Assembly: GCA_964035015.1 (NCBI GenBank)
Contig: OZ036012.1
Coordinates: forward strand, 1,877,073-1,941,072
Length of the DNA: 64,000 nucleotides
DNA from: Corallium rubrum
Lineage: Eukaryota; Cnidaria; Anthozoa; Scleralcyonacea; Coralliidae
Direction of reading: 5' to 3'
Shown here: one piece after another, positions 1-11,165 of the stretch
How positions within the stretch are numbered: the first letter of the stretch is position 1
Layout: every line of letters begins with the position of its first letter
The notes under the pieces: model-generated
Database searches by the model: none
Seen by the model: only the letters and a program-made list of their open reading frames with translations
What the model was told of the DNA's origin: nothing
Position numbers and translations under genes: made by a program

Positions 1-588
1 TTGATGCTTCACATCAATTCCTACATCGTTTAACATTGCTATAAAGGAGGTACACTCTTTTGCGAAAACACCGCGGAGTGAACTAATCGAGAGATTGACA
101 AATTTAACAGTGCTAAAGTGTTCACTTTGTTGTCTTACTATTTCTGCATATTTGGCTTTTTTGCGCTCTACGTTGTTTTGAAGGTTGGATTCAAATCCCT
201 TTGAAGTAGATAGGAGTAAATCTGGACGACATGTGTCACCAGTGATTATTGAGGGGCTTTTGAATTCAGGAAGATCAACAAAAAGGTTGGAGCAATTGGC
301 AGTTTGTAGGGTCTTGGCAAGAAAGTTCAGAATAGAGTCGTGTCTCCACGTAAAACGTTCAAGGTATGATTGACATCCGGCAACCACGTGTAGGAGAGTT
401 TCTGCGCGTAAGCAAAAGGAACAGTCAGAACGTGATGATATACCCCATATGGAAAGGCTTTTGCGGGTAGGAAGAGAGTTATTAATATAACGCATAGTAA
501 AATTATAGATGTTTTTTGGTAGTTTAGATTGAGAAGCAGACCAGAATTTGTTTAGCTTTGGTAAGGAGAATTTCGTAACATTAGAGAA
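1..588 (-). mobile_element. 3' fragment of a non-LTR retrotransposon (reverse transcriptase C-terminus)
   Basis: The minus strand is open without a stop across the stretch, although it has no start codon and runs off the left edge. The translation has the layout of the C-terminal end of a LINE reverse transcriptase: a basic region, a Cys-x2-Cys...His...Cys zinc-knuckle-like cluster (SDCSFC...LLHVVAGC) and a following WRHDS motif. It stops being LINE-like near 588, where the dispersed repeat at 590 begins, so the fragment was probably cut by that repeat or inserted beside it. It is a dead fragment as far as can be seen. The exact clade is not determined. Confidence 0.65.
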
Positions 589-589
589 C

Positions 590-1510
590 AAAAGGTACGC
601 TATGCGTACATGTATCTGCGCCAAATTTTGTAATAAGATCTTAAACGATCTTACAACATCTTATAAGATTTTAACGACATCTAATAAGATAACAAACGTA
701 TTGGGATATATCTTCACTGCAGTTGAGCCGGATACCGCGTGTTTAAAGTATACCCTGAATCGTCTGTAGGTTTGTGATATTCACGAAACTTCTACAGTTA
801 GATAGAGCGTTAAATTCTGTACAACATATGTGAATTAGAGAACATGGTATAGAATAACAACGGAGAAAAGGCTATTTGAACTGACATGAGCGCAAATATC
901 AAATTGCATTATTACGCTATTTACTTGGCGTACGGTCAAACGCGGTCATATTTAAAGTAAATCAATCGTCTGTAGGTTTGTGCCATTTGGGAAACTTGCA
1001 CGGTTAGATAGAGCGTTAAATTCTGTACAACATATGTGAATTAGAAAAATCGTATAGAATTGCAACGGAGAAAAATATATTTGAACTGAGATGAGCGCAA
1101 ATATCAAATTGAATTATTACGCTATTTACTTGGCGTACGGTCGAACGCGGTCATATTTAAAGTAAATCAATCGTCTGTAGGTTTGTGCCATTTGGGAAAC
1201 TTGTACGGTTAGATAGAGCGTTAAATTCTGTACAACATATGTGAATTAGAGAACATGGTATAGAATAACAACGGAGAAAAGGCTATTTTAACTGACTTAT
1301 TTACTGACATGAGCGCAAATATCAAATTGCATTATTACGCTATTTCCTTGGCGTACGGTCAAACGCAATCATTTTAGAGTATCCCTGAATCATACTACTC
1401 CAATCATACAGCATTGCAATTGACTTTCTTCGAAAATAATGTTGTTCTTCGTCTCACTCCGTAGTTCATACAACATGGCGAGGAAATATAAACAGTCACA
1501 CTACTGCACA
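590..1510 (+). repeat. Dispersed repeat R1, copy 1, with about 205-bp tandem subunits
   Basis: A near-identical sequence occurs again from about 32,186 to 36,672. Inside, a unit of about 205 bp starting near AGATAGAGCGTTAAATTCTG recurs three times (near 802, 1006 and 1211). Each unit contains the GGCGTACGGTC segment and the AATCAATCGTCTGTAGG segment. No convincing protein is encoded. It may be a non-autonomous transposon or a mobile satellite; its superfamily is not recognised. Confidence 0.7.
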
Positions 1511-1939
1511 CATTACAGGTCAGCGGTTACACCAAAAAGTTAACACAGAAACAAACACACAACACGATAGCAATATATCTGCGCGTTGCGCAGATACAAA
1601 AATGAGCCTTGACAGGTCAAGTGGTTTTGAAGTTTATGCTCTTGTCCAGAACGGAAATCTTTGATAACTTCCTTGGTAGAGTTGTAAATATCATACTGAC
1701 TGTTAGTGCTGTTATTAGTTGATTTCCAAAGCTCTTTTATTGATTCGTTGGGAGATGTTTTTAAGGCATTTCGAAGAACTGTTTGACACTGAGTGAATTT
1801 AATAGATGGTGGGAAGATACTTAGACCAAATTTGTTACGGTTAGAAAGACGTTACTCAATGTTCCAGATACTGGTATTTCCAGCCATTTACGGATGTATT
1901 TGTTTACAACAGAATCAATATTTTCAGAGACCCAAGTTT

Positions 1940-2430
<491 letters not shown>

Positions 2431-2433
<3 letters not shown>

Positions 2434-3239
2434 TATTTAACCTAGGTAACTAAAATTACAAGTATAATTTTCATCTAGGCACATGATACTTAGCGCTCAA
2501 GAAAATAGCGCTAAAATCACTTTATGTTCAAAACCATCAGCCCGTTTTTACGCTACAACTACTATCGGTAGAGGAAAAGTAAGTGACAATATTTTTTTAG
2601 TATGGAAAGAGACCTAAAATATAGAACATATTATACAGATTAAATACGAATTCAAACCGCGAGTGTGTGGCTACTAAAGCATTTGCAGACTATAATAAAG
2701 TGTAGAAACTCTGTAAAAACAGTTAAAAAGTTGAGTTTAAAGATATTTGTTATATTTGTTGTTATTTATTGAATGTGACAAGTACTTTTAGATAACAAAG
2801 CAATTCTGTGAAGTAGACTTGGTATAGTTTGATTCCGCGAATGCTGGCCGGTATTCGTAAAACAAGTCACCCAGTGCAAACAGTCTTTTCGTTTTTTAAA
2901 ACAAAAGGTTGTAACTGCTTTAATACTTAAATTGAGAAGGGTGACTGAATATTTCAATTATTTCAGTTATTGATATATTTTTTAGTTTGTACAATTTTAG
3001 CTAATAGACAGTAACAATCTACTTACTCCATTATTTAGGAGAGGTTCATTCTTTCCACAACGACCCTTTTGAAAAAGTTAAAACAAACTTTAAACAACAA
3101 AAAATTATATTAAAACTTACAAGTGCACTATTGGAAATACTGCAATCTGACTGGCTAATCTACTTGATTTGTATACGTGAATAGACAGCGTCAACGTCTG
3201 TCAGTAGTGATGTAGTAACTTACTTATCTACCAGCTTAT
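2431..3239. other. Intergenic or intronic stretch without recognised features
   Basis: AT-rich sequence with frequent stops in all frames. A downstream exon of the fibrinogen-like gene could be here but I could not identify one with matching phase and splice sites. Confidence 0.5.
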
Positions 3240-3632
3240 TTATACTTACCTGCCTACTTACTTACCTACATACTTACTTGCCTACTTACTTTCTATAACT
3301 TACCTACCTACCTGCTTACTTATACCTACCTACCTACCTACCTACCTACCTACCTACCTACCTACCTACCTACCTACCTACCTACCTACCTACCTACCTA
3401 CCTACCCACCCACCTACCTACCTACCTACCTACCTACCTACCTACCTACCTACCTACCTACCTACCTACCTACCTACCTACCTACCTACCTACCTACCTA
3501 CCTACCTACCTACTTACCTACTTCCCAACGTACCTACCTACCTTCCTACCTCCCAACTTACTTACCTACCTACCTACCTACCTACCTACCTACCTACCTA
3601 CCTACCTACCTACCTACCTACCTACTTACTTA
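3240..3632 (+). repeat. (CCTA)n tetranucleotide microsatellite
   Basis: Nearly 400 bases of CCTA units with scattered CTTA and CCCA variants. It lies directly downstream of the last recognised exon of the minus-strand host gene, so it is probably intronic. Confidence 0.95.
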
Positions 3633-3703
3633 CAAACCAAACAAATGTCAAACAGAAATGAAACAAAGCAAGAATTTAACATGGCATAAATGCAAAAGCT
3701 TAC

Positions 3704-3925
3704 CTTTGTTGGTATTTGTCGATCTCCTACTATTTTATACCAAGCTGTATCACCACTTTCTGCTTCTGCCTGGTATTCCATGCACTTATCCCAGACTTTC
3801 TGAGAAGGATGCGATCTTATCCAGAACCAAGCATTCGCTTTTTTTGTAATTGTACCATTTTTTGTTTGACATTTCTCTTCACAATAACCTTCCTTTCCAC
3901 CAACTGGACCGTAACAAGCACAGCA
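3704..3925 (-). CDS. Host gene exon G (fibrinogen-like extracellular protein)
   Basis: This 222-bp minus-strand exon (74 codons) is bounded by an AG acceptor after a T-rich tract and a GTAAGC donor. It is in phase 0 at both ends. It encodes a Cys-rich segment beginning [15 protein letters not shown] and continuing through an AWFWIRS tryptophan patch to WYKIVGD. It follows exon F in frame. This region resembles, from memory, the C-terminal Cys-rich part of coral skeletal organic matrix protein 5-type proteins. The following exon was not found. Confidence 0.72.
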
Positions 3926-4030
3926 CTTTACAAAATAGAAACAATTTATGTTAATCACAAGTTAAATTTTACTTTGTACAACGTATTTTAAGAGCCGAAG
4001 AAAAAGGTAAAAAATATTTTAATTGCCTAC

Positions 4031-4106
4031 TTGACCCTTTTCGCAACCAAAAAATGCTGTGGCACCATTTGCTCTTATAATGGAATCGTTTCTGGCAATT
4101 TGAAAA
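4031..4106 (-). CDS. Host gene exon F
   Basis: A 76-bp minus-strand exon with an AG acceptor at 4107-4108 and a GTAGGC donor. Its first base completes the Ser codon split from exon E. It then reads IARNDSIIRANGATAFFGC and ends in phase 0, which fits exon G exactly. An alternative donor (GTCAAG) lies five bases earlier in transcript order, but using it would break the frame with exon G. Confidence 0.68.
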
Positions 4107-4392
4107 CTATAATTAAAAATATAATGATTTAATTTTTATAAGGTTGGTCATGCTATAACAAGAGAAAGTTGTAAGGAATTCTAAAGTTAGTTAACTAAGG
4201 GTTAAAGTTCATTTATTGCATTACGAGATTGCTTTTCTGGTTCTAAGCAGCATATTTAAAAAGCACATAACAATTTTCCATTTCTTCGGGTTTACACTAA
4301 CCAACATTTTTCTTCTTGTGAGACAAGCTTTTTGCTTTGCTTCGCTTTGCTTTGTATTGCATTGCATTGCATTGCGTTGCGTGCCATCTTCT

Positions 4393-4600
4393 TTCGTTTC
4401 GTTTCGTTTCGTTTCGTTTCGATTCGTTTCGTTTTATTTGGTTTCGTTTCGTTTCGTTTCGTTTCGTTTCGTTTCGTTTCGTTTCGTTTCGTTTCGTTTT
4501 GTTTTGTTTTGTTTTGTTTTGTTTTGTTTTGTTTTGTTTTGTTTTGACTCGGTTCGGTTCGATTTGGTTTGGTTTGGTTTGCTTTTGTATTGTGATTTTG
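4393..4600 (+). repeat. (TTTCG)n / (TTTTG)n pentanucleotide repeat
   Basis: About 40 units of TTTCG that grade into TTTTG, then TTCGG and TTTGG variants. The long Phe/Arg/Val and Lys/Gln/Asn reading frames over it on both strands come from the repeat. It lies in the intron between exons F and E. Confidence 0.95.
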
Positions 4601-4881
4601 TTTTTGTTTCGTTTCCATCTTATTTCGTTTCGTGTCTCTTTTTTCTAGTTGGGTTTGGTTTAGCCTGTGTATAGCCGGAATATACACCTGTAATTCAGTC
4701 TGTGAAAACTCGCAGGATGGCTTGCAACTCCCCGCCGAGTTTCTCAAATCTGAGAAGTCGATTTCGATTGTCCAAATCACAACTCCCGTCTTTTTCCAGT
4801 TACAATTGGTTCTTAGGAATTCTCGTTAGATCAAATAATCCAATCAAATGAACAGTTATGAATCATGAGTCATATTAGTAT

Positions 4882-5885
4882 GTTAACTCTTTCTTGTCCG
4901 AATTGGTCTTTAGTATTTTATTCTGGCTAACGCCAGACGATTTTATTCCATGGCCAGAAATCGAGGACAGTCAGCGGCAGTGGCCTGTGGGCTCAGATTT
5001 AGATGGAAATATTAATTTGAAGACTCTGATGGCTAAATATCGATCATTTCGGCTATAAACAGAAGTCTATAACAACAAATTAAAGTAGAGTTATTCTCTA
5101 AAATGTCTTATTGAGCCATTTCTTACCCAAATATCAAATTACAAAAGGTTTAATCGTCTAGACAGGCCTGTACACTCACTGACTCACAATATTAAATTGC
5201 CGCATAAATTTCGGTTATTATTTCTGAATCCACAGTCTATAACAATATAAATAATACAGCGGTAAAGACCATGGGAACCCCTAGCAACAGTGCTTTTATA
5301 ATGGCGATCAAGAACCCGAATTGTCGAGCAATGTTTTGCTTCTTCACGCTTTCTTGGCGCTTGATGGATTAAATTGCAACGACTCTGCAGCATGAAAACC
5401 CTATATTTCAAGTCGTTTGGGAACAAGTTTAAATACGTTGCAATGCCTTTAGATGCTGGTCAAAACAAAGTATTGTCCACCTCGAATGCGTCTAGATGTG
5501 GGCCCGTGCGAAAAGTCGAATATATGTTGCCAAATTTGCGTCTAAGAAAACCTCACTTCGGCAAATCTTGTGGATTTAACAGGTGTGTATATACAAGGTA
5601 AGAGGTAGGAATATAAGCTTCTCGGGAACAAATTCAAGCTTCACGGATTGACGCCAGATTTTCAGGAGTTGAAGCTTGCCTAATTTGCTAATCTTTTAGA
5701 TGTGGGCCCGTATGAATTCTTCACGGGATCTAATAGAAAATGCGTATTGTGAATTTTCCCCTATCAAATCTATTGAAAGCCGCCATCTTGAAATTATTTG
5801 GGAAGAGCCCAACGCGCATGCTTGTCAGCCATGTTGTCCTCGATTTCTGGCCATGACCTCTGGGGAAGCCCCCGGACAGGAATGA
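4882..5885 (+). repeat. M1 MITE copy interrupted by a nested insertion
   Basis: The left part (4882-4948) begins TTAACTCTTTCTTGTCCG and runs through CTGGCTAACGCCAGACGATT. The right part resumes at about 5856 with CCTCTGGGGAAGC and ends with GGACAGGAATGAGTT. An intact copy at 5901-6003 shows that the two halves are contiguous when uninterrupted. The ends are roughly inverted (GTCC...GGAC), so this looks like a short MITE family of about 100 bp. Confidence 0.65.
4949..5855. mobile_element. Nested non-autonomous element with 21-bp perfect terminal inverted repeats
   Basis: The left end starts CATGGCCAGAAATCGAGGAC and the right end, read on the other strand, starts with the same bases. The element is about 907 bp and interrupts an M1 MITE copy at a clean point (TTTTATTC before, ACCTCTGG after). 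I see no clear target-site duplication. No transposase reading frame is visible. The superfamily is not recognised. Confidence 0.6.
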
Positions 5886-5900
5886 GTTATAAACTATCTC

Positions 5901-6003
5901 TTTAACTCTTTCTTGTCCGAATTGGTCTTTAGTATTTTATTCTGGCTAACGCCAGACGATTTTATTCACCTCTGGGGAAGCCCCTGGACAGGAATGAGTT
6001 AAA
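5901..6003 (+). repeat. M1 MITE copy (intact, about 103 bp)
   Basis: It runs from TTTAACTCTTTCTTGTCC to GGACAGGAATGAGTTAA with the core TCTGGCTAACGCCAGACG. Whole or partial copies of the same family lie at 4882, about 12,605, about 24,450, about 31,840, about 32,790 and 40,298-40,477. Confidence 0.7.
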
Positions 6004-6268
6004 CCACTCAGAATCCATTTCTCAGACCTGAGAAGCTCAGCCGGGGGGTCGACAAGCTATCGTGCAAGTCTTCACAGACTGAATTACAAGTCGATATTTA
6101 AACCGTACACAGGCTAGGTTTGATTTGGATTTGTTTTGATTTATTTTGCATGCTAAAAACCTAAATTTGGTAATGATGCAGGCATAGTTGCTTAGATTGA
6201 TAGTTAATCTGGCACTTGAATCTACTACAACGCAAAATTAAATTGAATGTAATAATCTGATCAATTAC

Positions 6269-6363
6269 CTAAAACTGCCAGAATAATCAACTTGTATTGG
6301 ATATTTAGAATGATATGCGAAACCCCAAAGACATGGTTTTTCAAAGCAGGAGTTCATCATTGT
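6269..6363 (-). CDS. Host gene exon E
   Basis: A 95-bp minus-strand exon with a TTTGCAG acceptor and a GTAATT donor. It starts in phase 0, directly following exon D, and ends two bases into a Ser codon that exon F completes. It reads TMMNSCFEKPCLWGFAYHS and continues to a YSGSF motif. The paired cysteines and tryptophan fit a secreted domain. Confidence 0.7.
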
Positions 6364-6837
6364 CTGCAAAATATAACAATTAAAATTCTATTCAGACACT
6401 AAAAAAACTTTTATTGCATTGTAAAATTAATTTATTACACTTCTTTCTTGTTAAAAGTAGCAAGTTGTAACCCATAACTACTACACTGTACGTCTACAAA
6501 GATTTGTAACTAAACCTGCTAGTAAACGAAACTTCTGTTTTCGATCCGTATTCCAAAACCTTTTAACATCTGGTTTTTATATCTACAGTATACGGAATTT
6601 AACAAACAATCAAAAGGGCCACATTGATTTTACACTTGCAACATCTTTTGACAAGATTTGTAGCTGTCGTTGTGTTTTACGACAAGCAAAATTTGGAGAA
6701 ATATATAATGTACTTTTTTTAGGGAAAGTAGCAAAACAAATAGTCTAAACATCCAAGAACAACATAAACCACAAAAATCTTTATAATATTTAGAAACATA
6801 TATCTCAATTATACATCTATTAATTTAACTGACTTAC
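6364..6837. other. Intron between exons D and E
   Basis: AT-rich sequence bounded by the GTAAGT donor of exon D and the acceptor of exon E. No other feature is recognised. Confidence 0.55.
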
Positions 6838-7027
6838 CCATCCAATTTTTGCTAAAGGATGAGAGTAGATACCAAATTTAGAGCATCTAAACTCTTTAGT
6901 TACAACTTCTTCTGTTTGTAAGTCTTTTACGTAAGCTATGTCTCCAATCCCAGGGGAATCTGCACATCCTCCTTGACCAACAATTAATAATTTTTTTAAG
7001 GGCCGCTTTTTTCTAAGTCGAAAAGAC
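6838..7027 (-). CDS. Host gene exon D
   Basis: A 190-bp minus-strand exon with a TTTTAG acceptor and a perfect GTAAGT donor. Its first base completes the Trp codon split from exon C. It encodes SFRLRKKRPLKKLLIVGQGG, then a C-A-D-S-P-G-I-G-D stretch and a YSHPLAKIGW end. It continues the fibrinogen-like domain of exons B and C. The intron separating it from exon C is about 6.4 kb and is filled with transposon debris. Confidence 0.72.
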
Positions 7028-7594
7028 CTAAAACAAAAACAAGAAACTTTATTAATTTACAATAGTCGTTGTAAGAATTCTTAGGCCCTATTTACATGAA
7101 TAGGGTTGAGTGTTGGAGTCAAATCTCGCATGTTGTTTCTCCTTCTTGCGTTTGCATGAAGAAGACTGAAAGTTTTCAATCTGATCGAAACGGATGACTG
7201 AAGTCAGTCCACGAAGTTGAGTGGATTGACTTGAGATTCAAGCAAGGATCGACTTGAATGTCTCCAATCTGATTCATCTAAAGTCTATAAACAAGGTTTG
7301 ACTTGAAATTGACTTGATACACATGAGTGAAGTTATTTTGTGTTGTGCTAAATGGTAGACCTTGAGGGAAGCACAGAAAATAGTGTTCGAAAACAATGTT
7401 CAAGCAGATCGTACTCCCATGTAAACAAGTGCCCAGGTGACTTCACTGGTGTTTTTCGATCCAATTGGACTGTCAATTCGCTTCATGTAAACAGGGCCTT
7501 CATTCAAATTTCACGCGGATTTTTTTGTTATTCATAAGCCTTCATCTCCCATACAAAATGTATATGGCTTAATGCCTTGGTTCTCGATAATGAA
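7028..7594. other. Intronic sequence, no recognised feature
   Basis: Part of the large intron between exons C and D. Short ORFs here lack support. Two GACTTGA-rich imperfect repeats near 7200-7320 are the only visible structure. Confidence 0.5.
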
Positions 7595-7960
7595 GGGGGG
7601 GATTACATGGACCGGGGCTGGACCGGTCCCGTATATTATATATCAAACGTATGTTGTTTTAACATTTTGATTACATGGCAAACGGAACCCCGTTTGTCGC
7701 AACCGGGCTAACTGTGAAGAAAATGTCCATGTAATTGTTTTTACCCCGGCAAACCGGGCTGAAAAGCTGTTGATCAAACTCGCTTCGATTCGCGTTCCTT
7801 TACGTGACTGTGAGAATAAATAGTGCTGCAAGAAAGGAACTGAAATCGAATATCAAAACGTGGTCTGTGTGTTTCGTGATCATAGCGAATATTTAATAAA
7901 TTAACTAGAAATACATTAATGCAACAACCCGGCCCCTCGCTTCATGTACTTTTCCTTTAC
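7595..7960. repeat. MITE-like element M2, copy 1 (GATTACATGGACCGGG end)
   Basis: The left end begins GATTACATGGACCGGGGCTG. Inside are inverted CCGGG-rich blocks (ACCCCGTTTG, CCCCGGCAAACCGGGCTG). The middle matches, in antisense, the element at 45,236-45,680. No coding potential is seen. The right edge is approximate. Confidence 0.55.
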
Positions 7961-9059
7961 AGTTTTTATGATTATATAGACCAATATTTATATAATTAAA
8001 TATTCTAATTCTTTATCCACCAGATAATTTTCTTCCAAGTACCACTTCATAAAAATTGAGATAAATATTTGATTGTTGTTGCTATGGCTACAATGCTGGA
8101 ATTTACAAACCTGAAAAGTGTGGAAGTTTGCAAAGTCACACATACACTATCAACTATTTGGCAGCAGTATATGTGTATACTGTACAATAAATACAATCAT
8201 GTTATTATACAAAAATAATAATGATTCATATACACTACAGGTGATATTTTATTTAGTAAAACAATGGAAATATCAATTTTTTAATTGCATGTACTAAATT
8301 CACCTATTCCTGCCAAGTTGGCCTCATATTATTATTAATCTTATAATCTACTCCGGCTATCATACTGTATGACACAATCTTTCAGGCAGGAATGGGTTAA
8401 ACAATTGAATGAGTATTTAATATATGCACATTTTTAATATAACCCATTTCTGTGTGGACTGCAAACTCTTATATAATTGCATATTACTAAAACAAATTAG
8501 ATTTACTGTCAACCAAATAAAAATTTCTCACTTTGTTCTAAGCATTCATCAAATATAAGAGTGATAGAATTAAGTCCCTACACAAAGGACATGAGTTTAA
8601 TAAGTAAAATGCAGTGACAGAATGCAGTGAAATGGCAACTAAATTCAAGAGACAGTTAAATACTCACGAAAGTTTTACTTTAATTGGCTATTAAAATAGT
8701 TCACGCACTCAATGGTCTAGAATGAACGAATGCTTGCCTTCTATATTTCAACTTTTCTCATTTCGCTTTTTGTATTTAAAAACAATCTCTGAACTAAAAT
8801 ATTTTCTCTAAGCGAAGACAAATTTTCAAAGTATAATGTTTTTGTGGTATTAACTTTCATTTCATTTTCATCCTGGGCTGCTACACAGGCTTTTCACAGC
8901 TTACTTTTCCTGGTAATTACCTGGTTAAATTTGCAGTAGTTTATCTGAATTTGGTGGTTGATGCATTCACAAACACAGAAATTTTTGCTCGATTTTCAAA
9001 TTCGGGTGTACTCCACGCGAGGCGAGAATAGCATCAACCAGAAGTCCAACCACAGAATA
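7961..9059. other. AT-rich intronic stretch without recognised genes
   Basis: A diverged repeat copy with CCTATTCCTGCC...GGCAGGAATGGGTTAA ends lies near 8304-8400. It resembles the M1-type ends. Nothing else is recognised. Confidence 0.45.
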
Positions 9060-11165
9060 AGGATCAACCAGAAGTCCAACTCGGGAAATGTCGGCCTCGC
9101 GATCCCGGCGCCATTTTGAAAGTAAGTGCCCCCGGAAAATTAGCCCTCTTGACCTTGCGACCCTCGGCCTCCTGTATTCAATTACTCTTGGCCTTCTTCT
9201 GACCTTTTAATTAAATTTATATTGTTATCTGTATATATAAATAATATTTAGTTAATATTTAGTTTAATTAATGCCGACACATTTGTTTATAGAAAAAGAT
9301 GGATAACAATTTCGGAACTACGCATTGTTGAAATACATCGGGTACGTATGTTGTTAGAAATTTTATAAGCTTTCATTTGGTATATAATTCAAATTTTAGT
9401 GTTGCCTGTAACTTTTTAAAATGTTCAAAATGTTCTCACCATTGTTCGTAAAATAATAATTATATAATGGAAATGGACTCCTCACAAGTGTTACGGAATT
9501 TTGGATTTTGTTTTTAACTACTAAAGTACAACCCTGAACAGCATATTTGAAGCAGACTTTTTTGCCACGGACTTTTACCCGTAGTATCCGCGTCCTGAAG
9601 TTTTAATAACCTCGTGGTCAAAGAATTTCATCTCCAACGAAACGTTTTCTAAAGTAAATTACTTATTACTTACTAAATATTATTTATATATGTATAGATA
9701 GCAATATATAAAGTTAATTAAAAGGTCACAAGAAGGCCAAGAGTAATTGAGTACAGGAGCCCGAGGGTCGAAAGGACGAGAGGGAAAATTTCCCGGGGGC
9801 ACTTACTTTCAAAATGGCGAACTGGCGCATGCGCATTAAAATAATGGGACACTTTTTTCCGCGAGTTGGACTTCTGGTTGATCCTTACTCTGTAGTCCAA
9901 CTCTCGGAAAAAAGTGTCCCAATATTTTTATGCGCAGGCGCCAGTCGGCCATTTTGAAAATAAGTTCCCCCGGGAAATTATCCCTCCCGTCCTTACGACC
10001 CTCGGGCTCCCGTAGTCAATTACTCTTGGCCTTCTTGTGACCTTTTAATTAACTTTTTATTGCTATCTATACTATATAAATAATATTTAGTTAAGTAATA
10101 AGTAATTTACTTTAGAAAACGTCTCGTTAGAGATGAAATTCTTTGACCGCGATGTTATTAAAACTTCAGTACGCGGATACAACGGGTAAAAGTCCGTGGC
10201 AAAAAAGTCCTGTACTCACGAAGCTGAGTTTTACATTTCTCGATGATGCCGACACACTTGTTTACAGAGAAAGATGGCTAGAAATTTCGGAACTACGCAT
10301 TGTTGAAATACACCGAGTACGTATGTTGTTAGAAATTTTATAAGCTTTCATTCGGTGTATAGTTCAAACTTCAGTGTTACCTGTAACTTTTTAAAATGTT
10401 CAAAAAGGTTCTCACCATTGACCATTAAAGTTTTATTATCTTTTCATATGTTCAAAAGGTATGAATCCGTATGACTACTAATTTGCACCAAAAACGTTTT
10501 TCTACTTCAAATAGAAATCCGCAAACTTTTCCACTCCTTTCATATTTGAATTAGCTTCTGTTTAAGAAATATCTGAGGTTCATACCAGAAGTCTTTCTGA
10601 ACTGCGAACACCAAAAGTAAACAGCAAAAGGCAAAACAAACTTAAGAAATACATAAATTTCAGACGGTCCAAACCAAAATAATGATGTTTTTTTCCATAT
10701 TTTAAAATACTTCCCAGCAAAAAAATTAAAAGTTCTGACATGAGTAGCACTTGACAGTATCCTCTGCTTCAAATATGCAGTTCAGGGTTGTGCGTTTAGT
10801 ATTTAAAAACAAAATCCAAAATTCTATAACACTTGCGAGGAGTCCATTTCCGTTATATAATTCTTATTTTACGAACAATGGTGAGAACATTCTGAACATT
10901 TTAAAAAGTTACAGGTAACACTAAAATTTGAATTATATACCAAATGAAAGCTTATAGAATTTCTAACAACATACGTACCCGATGTATTTCAACAATGCGT
11001 AGTTCCGAAATTGTTAGCAATCTTTTTCTATAAACAAATGTGTCGGCAAAATCGAGAAATGTAAAACCCGGCTTTGCGAGTGCAGGACTTTTTTGTCACG
11101 GACTTTTACCCGTAGTATCCGTTAATTCACTGAAGTTTTAATAAGCACGTGGTCAAAGAATTCTT
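9060..11165. repeat. Nested foldback cluster F1 (at least two hairpins)
   Basis: Four related segments alternate in orientation: about 9060-9560 (+), 9560-9900 (-), 9890-10,430 (+) and 10,780-11,165 (-). The segments share ACGTATGTTGTTAGAAATTT, AAAAGTCCGTGGCAAAAAAG and TACTCTTGGCCTTCTTGTGA. The centre near 9900 is a tight inverted junction (TTGGACTTCTGGTTGATCC against AGTCCAACTC). A relative occurs at 44,070-45,050. No transposase is visible, so these look like foldback or non-autonomous elements inserted into or beside one another. Confidence 0.7.

Noticed and set aside
4216..4780. Long Phe/Arg/Val and Lys/Asn/Gln frames on both strands
   Set aside because: All arise from the (TTTCG)n/(TTTTG)n repeat, with no domain outside it.
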